Source: Azotimanducus sp965199815
GTDB lineage: Bacteria > Pseudomonadota > Gammaproteobacteria > Pseudomonadales > Azotimanducaceae
Length of the DNA: 64,000 nt
Direction of reading: 5' to 3'
Assembly (NCBI GenBank): GCA_965199815.1
Contig: CBDATE010000034.1
Span: forward strand, 124,001-188,000
Shown here in pieces: positions 41,444 to 51,356 of this stretch; the stretch's first letter is position 1, and the number at the start of each line of letters is the position of its first letter. The position numbers were made by a program, and so were the translations under genes. Under the pieces are notes generated by a model. The model was not told the DNA's origin, did not search any database, and worked only from the letters and a program-made list of their open reading frames with translations.

Positions 41444-43979
41444 TTCTGTCCTCTCGGTTCCGATGTCCAACGAGACCTATGGGTTCGGCGAAACAGTTCT
41501 CATTTCAGTCACATTCAACTCGGTAGTTTCAGTCACCGGTAGTCCGAGACTCCGCCTGACGGTCGGCGACAAGACCCGCTACGCGGAATCAGAGTCCTTT
41601 GCTAATCTTATATTCTTTAGCTACACGGTTCAGGCCGACGACCGTGACACGAACGGCATCAGCATCCCAGCCAACCCCATCGAGCTGAACGGCGGTACCA
41701 TCAAGAGTGCTAGTTTCGGTACTAATCTCAATCTGAGCTATGCGGGACTGTCAGATCAATCAGGGCACAAGGTAGATGGCAGCAAGGGGGAGGGCCTGGT
41801 CTACTCGTCACTGCCGAGTACGCTGGCCGTCGGTACCACCATCACCCCGCTGACGGCGATGCCGGTCAACTTCGCGGAGGGTGCCACCTTCACCTATGCG
41901 GTGACCACCGGAACCCTGCCACCGGGTCTCACGCTGAACACCTCCACCGGTGCCATCACCGGTGCCCCGACCACGGTGAGCGCGAGCACGGCCACCGTTA
42001 CGATAACCGTCACAGCGGGCACGGGCATGGATCCGCCAACAGCAACCCGGGATATCGTCTTCCCGGCCGTGTCCGGTGCGCTGGTGTTCGACCCCACCGC
42101 GTTGATGGTGAACGAAGGTTCGAGCGGCACCTACACGGTGAAGCTTGCATCGCAGCCGAGCGCCAGCGTGACGGTGGCGGTGACCGGAGCGGTGGGCGAG
42201 GTGACGGTGAACCCCACCTCCCTCACCTTCATGTCCACCACCTGGAACAGCGCGCAGACGGTGACGGTGACGGCGGGGCAGGACACCGACGCAAGCGACG
42301 ATTCGGCCACTCTTGTCCACACCGCTACGGGCGGGGACTACGCTGGCGTGACCGGCAGCGTGGTGGTGACGGTGGATGACGATGAAATACCGAACACGGC
42401 ACCGAGCATCACCGACATCACCGACAAGACCGCGACCTTCGGCACGAACCTGCTGGTGGATGTGGATGCAACGGACGCAGACGCGGGCAATACCCTGGAA
42501 TACAAGGCGGCATCCGGGGACGCGACGGTGGCGACGGTGACTCCGACCACGCTGAGCGCCCACGATGCCAACAGCCAGGTGACGGTGACTCCCGTGGGCG
42601 AAGGCACGGCGACCATCACGGTGACCGTGAACGACGGCACGGTCGATGCGACGGACACCTTTGTGGTGACGGTGAACAAGGCGATATTGGCGAAGCCGGT
42701 GGTGACGGTGACGGCTCAGGACGGCCAGCTGACCGCGAGTTGGGCGGACGTCACAAACGCGGCGAGCTACGAGGTTGAATACAAGGAGAGCGACGACACC
42801 ACCTGGCTGGACAGTTCGGACGATACTTCGCCTGCCGAGATCACCGGCCTCGGTAACGGCCAGGAACACGATGTGCGGGTGCGTGCCAAGGCGGCCTCCG
42901 CCTCGAGGACCTATGCGGACAGCGACTGGTCGGATGTCAAGAAGGGTACGCCGGTTGAGGCGGATGTGGCGCCGAGCTTCGGCAGCGAAACTATTGCGGC
43001 GCAGACCTGGACGGTGGGTACAGAGGTTGATGTGACGCTACCGGCGGCGACAGGTGGTAATGGCACCGTCAGCTACGCGTTGACTCCGGCGCTGCCGAAC
43101 GGCGTGAGCCTGGATGCGACAACGCGCAAGGTGAGTGGCACGCCCACGGCAGTAGCGAGTGCAGCCACCTACACCTGGCGGGCTTCGGATAGCGATTCGA
43201 ACACGGCGGATACGGACACGGCGACGCTCACTTTTAGCGTGACGGTGGGCAAGGGGACACTGGCGAAGCCGACGAATCTGGCGGTGAAGGCCAACAGCAA
43301 CACGCGCACCGGCTTCACGGTGACCTGGGATGCGGTACCCAACGCCGCGGGCTATACGGCGACGGCCACGCCGAGCGGTGGGTCTGCGGTGACCGGCACG
43401 GTGAGCACACCGAGCAGCGGCCCGGAGGCGGCGTTCGTCGGCCTGATGGCGAATACCACCTACACAGTGACGGTGACGGCCACCGGCGATGCCAACTATT
43501 CAATGAGCGAGGCATCGGACGGGTTCGATGTGACCACGCTGGCCAATCAGGTTCCGACCGTGGGCACCGCGATTCCCGACCAGACGGCGACGGTGGATAC
43601 GGCGTTCGAGTACAGCTTCCCGGCAGGCACCTTCAGCGATGCGGACAGCGACAGCCTCACCTACACGGCGACCAGATCGGACGACAGCGCGCTGCCGACT
43701 TGGCTGACCTTCACCGCCAGCGAGCGCAAGCTCGCGGGCACACCGCAATCCGGCGACACCGGTACGCTGATGGTGAAGGTGACGGCGAGTGACGGCATGG
43801 GCGGGTCGGTGAGCGACACCTTCGACATCGTGGTGTCCGCAGCGGTTGTGCCGAGCCTCACCTATCCGGCACTGCCGACGGTCCTGCGCGCAGGCGTGGA
43901 GTTCGAGACGCTGACACCTGCCTCGCCCGCCAACTTCGCAGCAGGCTCGACTTTCACCTATGCGGTGACGGTACGGTGA
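41301..43979 (+). CDS. Giant repetitive autotransporter adhesin, N-terminal part (ends at a frameshift)
   Basis: 892 codons from a GTG without a ribosome binding site. A TTG near 41345 or the ATG at 41195 (after a change in the C tract) are other possible starts. Seen: a signal peptide VRRGLAQGLLLAILVMGLLP ending TAAAQS, a first domain with ETYGFGETVLISVTF, a He_PIG-like domain, a Calx-beta-like domain, a cadherin-like domain, then FN3 and putative-Ig modules (PSFGSETIAAQTWTVGTEVD type). Many Thr, Val, Ala, Gly, Asp and no Cys, as in secreted adhesins. The frame stops at 43977-43979 in mid-domain; a shift of +1 near 43970 continues the same domain into the next entry. Confidence 0.75.
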   Translation: MDVIVSTPPPPPSPGLVRRGLAQGLLLAILVMGLLPGTAAAQSPILSSSVLSVPMSNETYGFGETVLISVTFNSVVSVTGSPRLRLTVGDKTRYAESESFANLIFFSYTVQADDRDTNGISIPANPIELNGGTIKSASFGTNLNLSYAGLSDQSGHKVDGSKGEGLVYSSLPSTLAVGTTITPLTAMPVNFAEGATFTYAVTTGTLPPGLTLNTSTGAITGAPTTVSASTATVTITVTAGTGMDPPTATRDIVFPAVSGALVFDPTALMVNEGSSGTYTVKLASQPSASVTVAVTGAVGEVTVNPTSLTFMSTTWNSAQTVTVTAGQDTDASDDSATLVHTATGGDYAGVTGSVVVTVDDDEIPNTAPSITDITDKTATFGTNLLVDVDATDADAGNTLEYKAASGDATVATVTPTTLSAHDANSQVTVTPVGEGTATITVTVNDGTVDATDTFVVTVNKAILAKPVVTVTAQDGQLTASWADVTNAASYEVEYKESDDTTWLDSSDDTSPAEITGLGNGQEHDVRVRAKAASASRTYADSDWSDVKKGTPVEADVAPSFGSETIAAQTWTVGTEVDVTLPAATGGNGTVSYALTPALPNGVSLDATTRKVSGTPTAVASAATYTWRASDSDSNTADTDTATLTFSVTVGKGTLAKPTNLAVKANSNTRTGFTVTWDAVPNAAGYTATATPSGGSAVTGTVSTPSSGPEAAFVGLMANTTYTVTVTATGDANYSMSEASDGFDVTTLANQVPTVGTAIPDQTATVDTAFEYSFPAGTFSDADSDSLTYTATRSDDSALPTWLTFTASERKLAGTPQSGDTGTLMVKVTASDGMGGSVSDTFDIVVSAAVVPSLTYPALPTVLRAGVEFETLTPASPANFAAGSTFTYAVTVR
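41320..41336 (+). repeat. Homopolymer tract of 17 C at the adhesin start
   Basis: An uninterrupted run of 17 C between CTCTA and TCACCGG. Runs of this length are hypermutable by slipped-strand mispairing and are classic phase-variation switches. It is placed just before the signal peptide of a surface protein. Its exact length is also the kind of value that assembly can get wrong. Confidence 0.9.
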
Positions 43980-46900
43980 CCTGCCGTCGGGGCTGGAGAT
44001 CAATACCAACACCGGTGCCATCTCCGGTACGCCGGATACACCGAAGAATACCCGCACATCTGTCACGGTGACAGTGACCGGCACCACGGGCACTGGGATG
44101 AGCATGCAGACCGAGACGGCAACGGCGACACTGGACTTCCCGCGCATCTTCCGCTTCAAGCTGTCGGCACCGACGGTGACGCTGGCGGTGGGGAGCGGTC
44201 AGTTGACAGCCAGCTGGGGAGGAATAGCGAACGCGGCGAGTTACGAGGTTGAGTACAAGCAGAGCACATCGGAGACCTGGCTGGGCAATGACGACGATAC
44301 ATCGCCGGCGGAGATTGACAGTCTGACCAATGGCACGGAATACGATGTGCGTGTGCGCTCCAAGGCGGCCTCGGATTCGACGACGCACATTGACAGTGAT
44401 TGGTCGGAGGTTGTGAAGGCTACGCCGCTCGAGGCGGATGTGGCACCGAGCTTCGGCAGCGGGACTATTGCGGCGCAGACATGGACGGTGGGTACGGAGG
44501 TTGATGTGACGCTACCGGCGGCGACGGGAGGTAACGGTACTATCAGTTACGCGTTGACACCGGCGCTGCCGAACGGAGTGACGCTGGATGCGACAACGCG
44601 CGAGGTGAGCGGTACGCCGACGGCAGCAGCGACTGCGACCACCTACACTTGGCGGGCTTCGGACAGTGACAGCAACACGGCAGATGCGGACACGGCGGCA
44701 CTGACCTTTGAAGTGACGGTAGGCAAGGGGACACTGGCGAAGCCGACGAACCTGGCGGTGAAGGCCAACAGCAACACGCGCACCGGCTTCACGGTGACCT
44801 GGGGTGCGGTGCCCAACGCCGCGGGATATACGGCGACGGCCACCCCGAGCGGCGGGACTGCGGTGAACGGCACGGTGAGCGTACCGAGTAGCGGCCCGGA
44901 GGCGGCGTTCACCGACCTGACGGCAAACACCACCTACACAGTGACGGTGACGGCCACCGGTGATGCCAACTACTCGGTGAGCGAGGCATCGGACGGGTTC
45001 GATGTGGCCACTGCGGCCAATCAGGTTCCGACAGTGGGCACCGCGATTCCCGACCAGGCGGCGACGGTGGATACGGCCTTCGAGTACAGCTTCCCGGCGG
45101 GCACCTTCAGCGATGCGGACAGCGACAGCCTCACCTACACGGCGACCAGATCGGACGACAGCGCGCTGCCGACCTGGCTGACCTTCACCGCCAGCGAGCG
45201 CAAGCTCGCTGGCACACCGCAATCCGGCGACACAGGTACGCTGATGGTGAAGGTGACGGCGAGCGACGGCACGGATTCGGTGAGCGATACCTTCGATATT
45301 GTGGTGTCGGTGGCGGACACCGCCCCCGCCTTCGCGAGTAGCGCGACCATCGCCGACAAGACCTTCACGGTGGATGCCGAGATAACCGCCTTCACCCTGC
45401 CGGAGGCGATAGGCGGCAACGGGACTATCGGCTATGCGCTGACCCCCGACCTGCCGACGGGGTTGAGCGTGGATACATCCACGCGCGAGGTGAGCGGTAC
45501 GCCGACGGCAGCAGCGGCTGAGGCCACCTACATCTGGCGGGCATCCGACGGCGACGCGAACACCGCGAACAGCGACAGCAGCGCTCTGACCTTCATGTTG
45601 ACGGTGAACAAGGCCACGCTGGCGACACCGGTGGTGACGGTTTCGGCGCAGGATGGGAAGTTGACGGCCAGTTGGGGAGGAATAACGAACGCGGCAAGTT
45701 ACGAGGTTGAGTACAAGCAGAGCACATCGGAGACCTGGCTGGGCAATGACGACGACACATCGCCGGCGGAGATTGACAGTCTGACCAATGGCACGGAATA
45801 CGATGTGCGTGTGCGGGCGAAGGTGGCATCAAGTTCGACGAACTATGAGGACAGTGCGTGGTCGGAGGTTGTGAAGGCTACGCCGGTCGAGACGGATGTG
45901 GCACCGAGCTTCGGCAGCGAGACCATTGCGGCGCAGACCTGGACGGTGGGTACGGAGGTTGATGTGACGCTACCGGCGGCGACGGGAGGTAACGGTACTA
46001 TCAGTTACGCGTTGACACCGGCGCTGCCGAACGGAGTGACGCTGGATGCGACAACGCGCGAGGTGAGCGGTACGCCGACGGCAGCAGCGACTGCGACCAC
46101 CTACACTTGGCGGGCTTCGGACAGTGACTCGAACACCGCGAACACGGATACGGTGACGCTCACCTTTCAAGTGACGGTGGGCAAGGGGACACTGGCGAAG
46201 CCGACGAATCTGGGGCTCAAGCCCAACAGCAACACGCGCACCGGCTTCACGGTGACCTGGGGTGCGGTGCCCAACGCCGCGGGATATACGGCGACGGCCA
46301 CCCCGAGCGGCGGGACTGCGGTGAACGGCACGGTGAGCGTACCGAGTAGCGGCCCGGAGGCGGCGTTCACCGACCTGACGGCAAACACCACCTACACAGT
46401 GACGGTGACGGCCACCGGTGATGCCAACTACTCGGTGAGCGAGGCATCGGACGGGTTCGATGTGACTACGCTGGCCAATCAGGTTCCGACCGTGGGTACC
46501 GCGATTCCCGATCAGACGGCGACGGTGGATACGGCCTTCGAGTACAGCTTCCCGGCTGGCACCTTCAGCGATGCGGACAGCGACAGCCTCACCTACACGG
46601 CCCAGCAGACGGACGGCACCACAGATAGCGCGCTGCCGACCTGGCTGAGCTTCACCGCCAGCGAGCGCAAGCTCGCGGGCACACCGCAATCCGGCGACAC
46701 CGGTACGCTGATGGTGAAAGTGACGGCGAGCGATGGCATGGGCGGGTCGGTGAGCGATACGTTCGATGTTGTGGTGTCGGTGGCGGACACCGCCCCCGCC
46801 TTCGCGAGTAGCGCGACCATCGCCGACAAGACCTTCACGGTGGATGCCGAAATCACCGCCTTCACCCTGCCGGAGGCGACAGGCGGCAACGGGACCATCG

Positions 46901-47079
46901 GCTACGCGCTGACCCCCGACCTGCCGACGGGGCTGAGCGTAGATACCTCCACGCGCGAGGTGAGCGGTACGCCGACGGCAGCAGCGGCCGAGGCCACCTA
47001 CACCTGGCGGGCTTCGGACAGTGATTCGAACACCGCGAACAGCGACACGGCGGCGCTGACCTTTCAAGTGACGGTGGTG
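42690..47079 (+). repeat. Three higher-order repeats of about 1.46 kb inside the adhesin
   Basis: A block of five modules (FN3-like, putative Ig, FN3-like, cadherin-like, putative Ig) occurs three times at about 42690-44165, 44166-45620 and 45621-47079. The second and third are exactly 1458 bp (486 codons) apart at matched points (AGCACATCGGAGACC at 44263 and 45721) and nearly identical over long stretches. In the first, the fifth module has been replaced by a different Ig-like module, which contains the frameshift. Confidence 0.8.
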
Positions 47080-49419
47080 GACGCGGTACCGATCATCACG
47101 CCGACGCAGGTGAGCAACCTGCAGGTGAGTGCGGGTGACGGGTCGCTCGAGGTGAGCTGGACGGCGGCGAGCGTGGCTCCGAACGGTTACAGCGTCCGCT
47201 GGCGGGAGCGAGGGCCGGGCAACATGCTCACACCGGTGAACGAAGTGGACGGTACCTCGTTCACCATCTCCGATCTGATCAACGATCAGGAGTATGTGGT
47301 GCGCGTGGAGACGCGCAGCGCGGCGGATGACGGCGTACAGGGTGGCACAGTGGTGACGACCACGGGAACGCCTGTGGGAGAGGAGTCGGTCGTCCTGCCG
47401 ACGCAGGTGAGCAATCTGCTGGTGAGTGCGGGTGACGGGTCGCTTGATGTGAGCTGGACGGCGGCGATTGTGGCTCCAAACGGCTACAGCGTCCGCTGGC
47501 GGGAGAAAGGGCCGGGCAACGCGCTGACACCGGTGAACAGGGTGACGGGTACCTCCTTCACGATTTCCGATCTGAGCAACGGTCAGGAGTATGTGGTGCG
47601 TATCGAGACGCGCACCGCGGCGGATGATGGCGTACAGGGAGGCACAGTGGTGACGGCCACGGGAACGCCTGTGGAAGACGAGGTCGCGCCGCCGCCGCCT
47701 CCGCCCACGCCCACACCTCCGACTGTTGACGAGCGGGGCTTGCCGACAGTGAGCATTGAAGATGCGTCAGCCATGGAGGGGGATGAGCTGGAGTTCCGAG
47801 TGACGCTCTCGGAGGCAGTGCGGTATCGGGTGAAGGTGTACTGGGCGACACGGCCGGGAACGGCGCGGGCGAATCGGGACTATAAGTCAGCGGCTGGTGC
47901 GGTGGTGTTCAGGCCGGGCGTGACGGAGCGCAGGATTCGTGTGCGGACGATGGAAGACAGCCACGATGACCCGGACGAGACGATGCAGGTACGCCTGTCG
48001 AGTCCGCGCGGGGTGTTGATAGAGGATGGCATAGCGACTGGCAGGATAAACAACTGGGATGCGCTGCCGGTGGCGTGGCTGGCGCGCTTTGGGCGAGCGG
48101 TGACGGAGCAGGCGCTCGATGGTGTCGAGCAACGCCTGACGGCTCCGCGGGAAGCGGGGACGCGGGGTACTCTGGCCGGGATGACGCTTGCCGGATTGAC
48201 CACGAGCAACTTCACGCACACGGGCGCGATGGATGCAGCCGGTGGCAGCCTTGCCTTCTGGGGTCGGGGTGCGCGCGCGGACTTCCGCGGACTCGACGGT
48301 GTGGTGCATCTCGATGGTCAGACAGAAACCGTTACTCTGGGAGCGGACTACGCCAGAGATGCGTGGCTGACCGGTGTCATGCTGACGAGCAGTCGCGGCA
48401 CTGGCGGGTATCAGGGTGTGGCGAGCGGGGAGGTCGAGGTCTCCCTGAACGCAGCGATACCCTATGGTTCCTACCGGTTCTCGGAGCGGCTCGATGTGTG
48501 GGGCGCTGTCGGGCGTGGTGCGGGTGCACTGACGCTCACGCCGGAGGGCGAGGGCAGCATCGAGGCTGACCTCGACTGGAGCATGGTGTCGGCTGGGCTG
48601 CGCGGTGGGTTGTTCGGGGCGGCGGGACATGGCCCGGCTATGACGCTGGTATCGGATGTGCTCTGGTCGCGCACTGGGTCGGGTCGAGTAGAAGCTGGTG
48701 AGGAGCATTCGAGCCTGGCCTCGTCCGAGGCAGATACTTCGCGGCTGCGGCTGGGCCTTGAGGGGAGCTGGGCGGTGACGCTGGGGAATGTTGGTGCGAT
48801 GACATCGAAGCTGGAAGCGGGAGTGCGCCATGACGACGGCGATGCCGAGCAAGGCTTCGGAGTGGAAGTCGGTGGCGGTCTGGCGTGGACGCTGCCTGCA
48901 CTTGGGGTGACCCTTGATGTGTCCGGTCGCACCTTGGTGACGCATGATGATGCCGGGCAGCAGGCGCACGGGTTCTCGGCGGCGCTGAACTTTGATCCGA
49001 GCGCGGCGAGTACGCGCGGCTTCACGCTGAACCTGCGTCAGGACATCGGCGGGCCGTCGAGTGGCGGTGTACAGGCGCTGTTCGCCTCGGAGCTTCCCGG
49101 CATGGGCGGCGGATCAATGGGTGCGAGTGCTGGCAGTCGCTGGACGCTGGAGACGGCCTACGGACTGGCGGCCTACGGCGACAAGTTCACGCTGAGTCCG
49201 AGCTTCGGCCTGGCTACTTCCGATACCTCGGTTGACTTTCATCTCGGCTGGCAACTGATGCCGGAGCTCAGTGAAGACGCGCTGGATCTCTCGCTGATGT
49301 TCAAGGTCACGCGCCGCGAGCTGCTTGATGTGGGGACTGTCAACAGCATCGGCAGCATCGGCACACTGGAGCAAGGCCCCGAACACGGAGTACACATGGA
49401 GGTAAGCGCTCGCTGGTAG
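44068..49419 (+). CDS. Giant autotransporter adhesin, C-terminal part with beta-barrel translocator
   Basis: 1783 codons from a GTG; the frame is open back to about 43975. It has no signal peptide of its own, so it is the rest of the preceding gene, not a separate gene. Seen: repeats of FN3, putative-Ig (TWTVGTEVDVTLPAATGGNG) and cadherin-like modules; two more FN3 domains (PTQVSNLQVSAGDGSLEVSW); a Pro-rich hinge; a Calx-beta domain (VSIEDASAMEGDELEFRVTL, with DPDETMQVRLSSP); then, from about 48090, an autotransporter barrel (LAFWGRGARADF, ETVTLGADY) ending in aromatic ARW. The barrel would sit in the outer membrane and export the repeats to the surface. Confidence 0.82.
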   Translation: MTVTGTTGTGMSMQTETATATLDFPRIFRFKLSAPTVTLAVGSGQLTASWGGIANAASYEVEYKQSTSETWLGNDDDTSPAEIDSLTNGTEYDVRVRSKAASDSTTHIDSDWSEVVKATPLEADVAPSFGSGTIAAQTWTVGTEVDVTLPAATGGNGTISYALTPALPNGVTLDATTREVSGTPTAAATATTYTWRASDSDSNTADADTAALTFEVTVGKGTLAKPTNLAVKANSNTRTGFTVTWGAVPNAAGYTATATPSGGTAVNGTVSVPSSGPEAAFTDLTANTTYTVTVTATGDANYSVSEASDGFDVATAANQVPTVGTAIPDQAATVDTAFEYSFPAGTFSDADSDSLTYTATRSDDSALPTWLTFTASERKLAGTPQSGDTGTLMVKVTASDGTDSVSDTFDIVVSVADTAPAFASSATIADKTFTVDAEITAFTLPEAIGGNGTIGYALTPDLPTGLSVDTSTREVSGTPTAAAAEATYIWRASDGDANTANSDSSALTFMLTVNKATLATPVVTVSAQDGKLTASWGGITNAASYEVEYKQSTSETWLGNDDDTSPAEIDSLTNGTEYDVRVRAKVASSSTNYEDSAWSEVVKATPVETDVAPSFGSETIAAQTWTVGTEVDVTLPAATGGNGTISYALTPALPNGVTLDATTREVSGTPTAAATATTYTWRASDSDSNTANTDTVTLTFQVTVGKGTLAKPTNLGLKPNSNTRTGFTVTWGAVPNAAGYTATATPSGGTAVNGTVSVPSSGPEAAFTDLTANTTYTVTVTATGDANYSVSEASDGFDVTTLANQVPTVGTAIPDQTATVDTAFEYSFPAGTFSDADSDSLTYTAQQTDGTTDSALPTWLSFTASERKLAGTPQSGDTGTLMVKVTASDGMGGSVSDTFDVVVSVADTAPAFASSATIADKTFTVDAEITAFTLPEATGGNGTIGYALTPDLPTGLSVDTSTREVSGTPTAAAAEATYTWRASDSDSNTANSDTAALTFQVTVVDAVPIITPTQVSNLQVSAGDGSLEVSWTAASVAPNGYSVRWRERGPGNMLTPVNEVDGTSFTISDLINDQEYVVRVETRSAADDGVQGGTVVTTTGTPVGEESVVLPTQVSNLLVSAGDGSLDVSWTAAIVAPNGYSVRWREKGPGNALTPVNRVTGTSFTISDLSNGQEYVVRIETRTAADDGVQGGTVVTATGTPVEDEVAPPPPPPTPTPPTVDERGLPTVSIEDASAMEGDELEFRVTLSEAVRYRVKVYWATRPGTARANRDYKSAAGAVVFRPGVTERRIRVRTMEDSHDDPDETMQVRLSSPRGVLIEDGIATGRINNWDALPVAWLARFGRAVTEQALDGVEQRLTAPREAGTRGTLAGMTLAGLTTSNFTHTGAMDAAGGSLAFWGRGARADFRGLDGVVHLDGQTETVTLGADYARDAWLTGVMLTSSRGTGGYQGVASGEVEVSLNAAIPYGSYRFSERLDVWGAVGRGAGALTLTPEGEGSIEADLDWSMVSAGLRGGLFGAAGHGPAMTLVSDVLWSRTGSGRVEAGEEHSSLASSEADTSRLRLGLEGSWAVTLGNVGAMTSKLEAGVRHDDGDAEQGFGVEVGGGLAWTLPALGVTLDVSGRTLVTHDDAGQQAHGFSAALNFDPSAASTRGFTLNLRQDIGGPSSGGVQALFASELPGMGGGSMGASAGSRWTLETAYGLAAYGDKFTLSPSFGLATSDTSVDFHLGWQLMPELSEDALDLSLMFKVTRRELLDVGTVNSIGSIGTLEQGPEHGVHMEVSARW

Positions 49420-49533
49420 GCACAGCAGGTACGCCCCTCACCGAAAGTCTTTCCTCCATCCCTCAAGGTCAGGAGCACGGGAAACTGATAAGATGCCCGC
49501 CCTGATGAGCACCGCAACCCGAGCGCTGAAACC

Positions 49534-49755
49534 GTGAAAGCTGACATTCATCCCGACTATCATGAGCTGGTCGCCACATGCAGTTGTGGCAACGTCATCA
49601 AGACGCGCTCGACGCTTGGCAAGGCGCTGCATCTTGACGTATGTTCAAGCTGCCATCCTTTCTATACCGGCAAGCAGAAGATCGTTGATACCGGAGGCCG
49701 GGTAGAGCGATTCAATCGCCGCTTTGGCGGTAGCGCATCGGTCAAGGCGGATTGA
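49534..49755 (+). CDS. rpmE: Ribosomal protein bL31, zinc-binding type
   Basis: 73 residues, GTG start. Seen: MKADIHPDYHELVATCSCGN and the zinc cysteines C16, C18, C37, C40 in CSCGN and CSSCHPFYTGKQK, then GGRVERFNRRFG. It is part of the large ribosomal subunit; the zinc form is usually replaced by a Cys-free paralogue under zinc limitation. It stands alone between the adhesin and the M48 peptidase. Confidence 0.95.
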   Translation: MKADIHPDYHELVATCSCGNVIKTRSTLGKALHLDVCSSCHPFYTGKQKIVDTGGRVERFNRRFGGSASVKAD

Positions 49756-49946
49756 CGAGCGAGCGCGAAATCAGCGCCCTTGATGCCTTGCCGCAAAATC
49801 CCTGCGTCGCCCGACGAGCACAGATACGCGGGCGGGCATTGTGTTGTCCGAGACATGCGAAGCGGCCATCTTCATGAGCATACAAACGACAGACGCACCC
49901 CGGCTTGTCGTACACTCTTGAGACTGTATCAATTTCATCTCTCGTG

Positions 49947-51356
49947 ATGGCCCGATTGCACGGTCACATCCGCAGACTCCGCCTGACATTGCCCTTGGGT
50001 GCCTTGTTGCTGAGCTCGGTGCTGAGCGCCGGCCCGGGCAAGGACATGTACGACGAGTTCGAAGAAAACGGTGCTATCTACCCGGATCAGGCGTGGCAGG
50101 AATATGTGCAGCGCCTGGGCGAAAAGCTGCTCGCCCACACCGAGCACAAGGGTCGCGACTACAGGTTCACGGTGCTCGATGAGTCCAGTGTGAACGCCTT
50201 TGCCCTGCCCGACGGCTACATCTTCCTGCATACGGGGCTGATAGCCCACATGCAGAATGAAGATCAACTCGCATCGGTGATTGCCCACGAGATTGCGCAT
50301 GTCACCCGTCGGCACGCGGTGCGCCGCAATACACGCGCAGGCATCGGCAATATCGCCGGGTTTGTCGCCGCCGTACTCACTGGCAGCGGCGCTCTCTACA
50401 GCGCCTCACAGGCGGCGATGGCGCACTACATCTCTGGCTACGGGCGCGAAATGGAACTCGAGGCCGACACCTATGGCGCGCACTATCTCGCCAAGGCTGG
50501 CTATTCGCCGCAAGCGCACCTTGAAATGCTGTCGCTGCTCAAGGATCAGAGCATCTTCAACTCCAGGGTTGCCAAAAAACCGCGCGCCTATCACGGCGTG
50601 TTTTCCTCGCACCCGAAGAGCGACCGTCGCCTGCACTACGCCATCGAGCAGGCGGAAGGAGAATATCAGTGGGAGCAAAGCGAGGTGGTGGGAAACTTCC
50701 TCGAGATGATCGACGGCATGACTTACGGTGAGCACAATGCCGAAGGCCGGATAGTAGATAACCTGTGGTTGCAGGGCCGCTTGAGACTCGCGGTCGAGTT
50801 TCCGCCCGGCTGGACGGTCGGCACCATGTCCGGCAAGACCTCTGCACAAGCACCGGGCGGAGCTGCCGATGCACATATCAGTGTCTCCGAGGGAGCGTAC
50901 AAGGAACGCATCCAACCGGTGGATTACATCAAGCAGGTGCTGGGCCGCGAGGACGAAGTATCTGGCGAGGCCATCAAGACCGAGCGCATCACGGGCTACC
51001 TGGCGCAGATGTCCACGCAGGACAGTGATGCCGGGGCTATCCTGATTGGGGTGGCATACATTGGTACCACGGCGCTGGTGTTCAATGGAGAGCTTGCGCC
51101 CGATGGTGATCTGCCTGCCTTTCTGGATGATTTTCGGCGCAGCATCAAATCTGTGCGTCGCCTTGAAGAGGCAGACCTTGTCCATCTCGGCAGGCCGCGC
51201 ATCAAGATCATCCATGCCAACCCGGGCATGACCTATGAGGAATTGGCGCGTACCAGCGAGATTCGCAGCTACCCGGAGGAGACACTTCGCCTCATCAACG
51301 GTGATTATCCCTACGGAGAGCCGCGCGCGGGCAATCCCATCAAGATCGTGCAGTAA
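49947..51356 (+). CDS. M48-family zinc metallopeptidase (BepA-like), intact copy
   Basis: 469 residues. Seen: an Arg-rich start followed by a signal peptide (LRLTLPLGALLLSSVLSAGP), DESSVNAFALPDGYIFLHTGL, the zinc motif HEIAH at 114-118, and the third ligand Glu172 in ELEADTYGA. The C-terminal half is a separate domain (EFPPGWTVGTMSGK, GDYPYGEPRAG) with a final LysM-like or SH3-like look rather than the TPR domain of E. coli BepA. Such periplasmic peptidases clear misassembled outer-membrane proteins. An earlier GTG or ATG frame from 49905 adds 14 unlikely residues. The gene beyond 50123 is duplicated downstream. Confidence 0.9.
   Translation: MARLHGHIRRLRLTLPLGALLLSSVLSAGPGKDMYDEFEENGAIYPDQAWQEYVQRLGEKLLAHTEHKGRDYRFTVLDESSVNAFALPDGYIFLHTGLIAHMQNEDQLASVIAHEIAHVTRRHAVRRNTRAGIGNIAGFVAAVLTGSGALYSASQAAMAHYISGYGREMELEADTYGAHYLAKAGYSPQAHLEMLSLLKDQSIFNSRVAKKPRAYHGVFSSHPKSDRRLHYAIEQAEGEYQWEQSEVVGNFLEMIDGMTYGEHNAEGRIVDNLWLQGRLRLAVEFPPGWTVGTMSGKTSAQAPGGAADAHISVSEGAYKERIQPVDYIKQVLGREDEVSGEAIKTERITGYLAQMSTQDSDAGAILIGVAYIGTTALVFNGELAPDGDLPAFLDDFRRSIKSVRRLEEADLVHLGRPRIKIIHANPGMTYEELARTSEIRSYPEETLRLINGDYPYGEPRAGNPIKIVQ

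Noticed and set aside
41808..42869. Long open frame on the minus strand under the adhesin (and similar ones at 43500-44388, 44512-45222, 45970-47067, 47887-48969)
   Set aside because: They mirror the codon pattern of a GC-rich Thr/Val/Ala repeat gene; they repeat with its modules and resemble no family.
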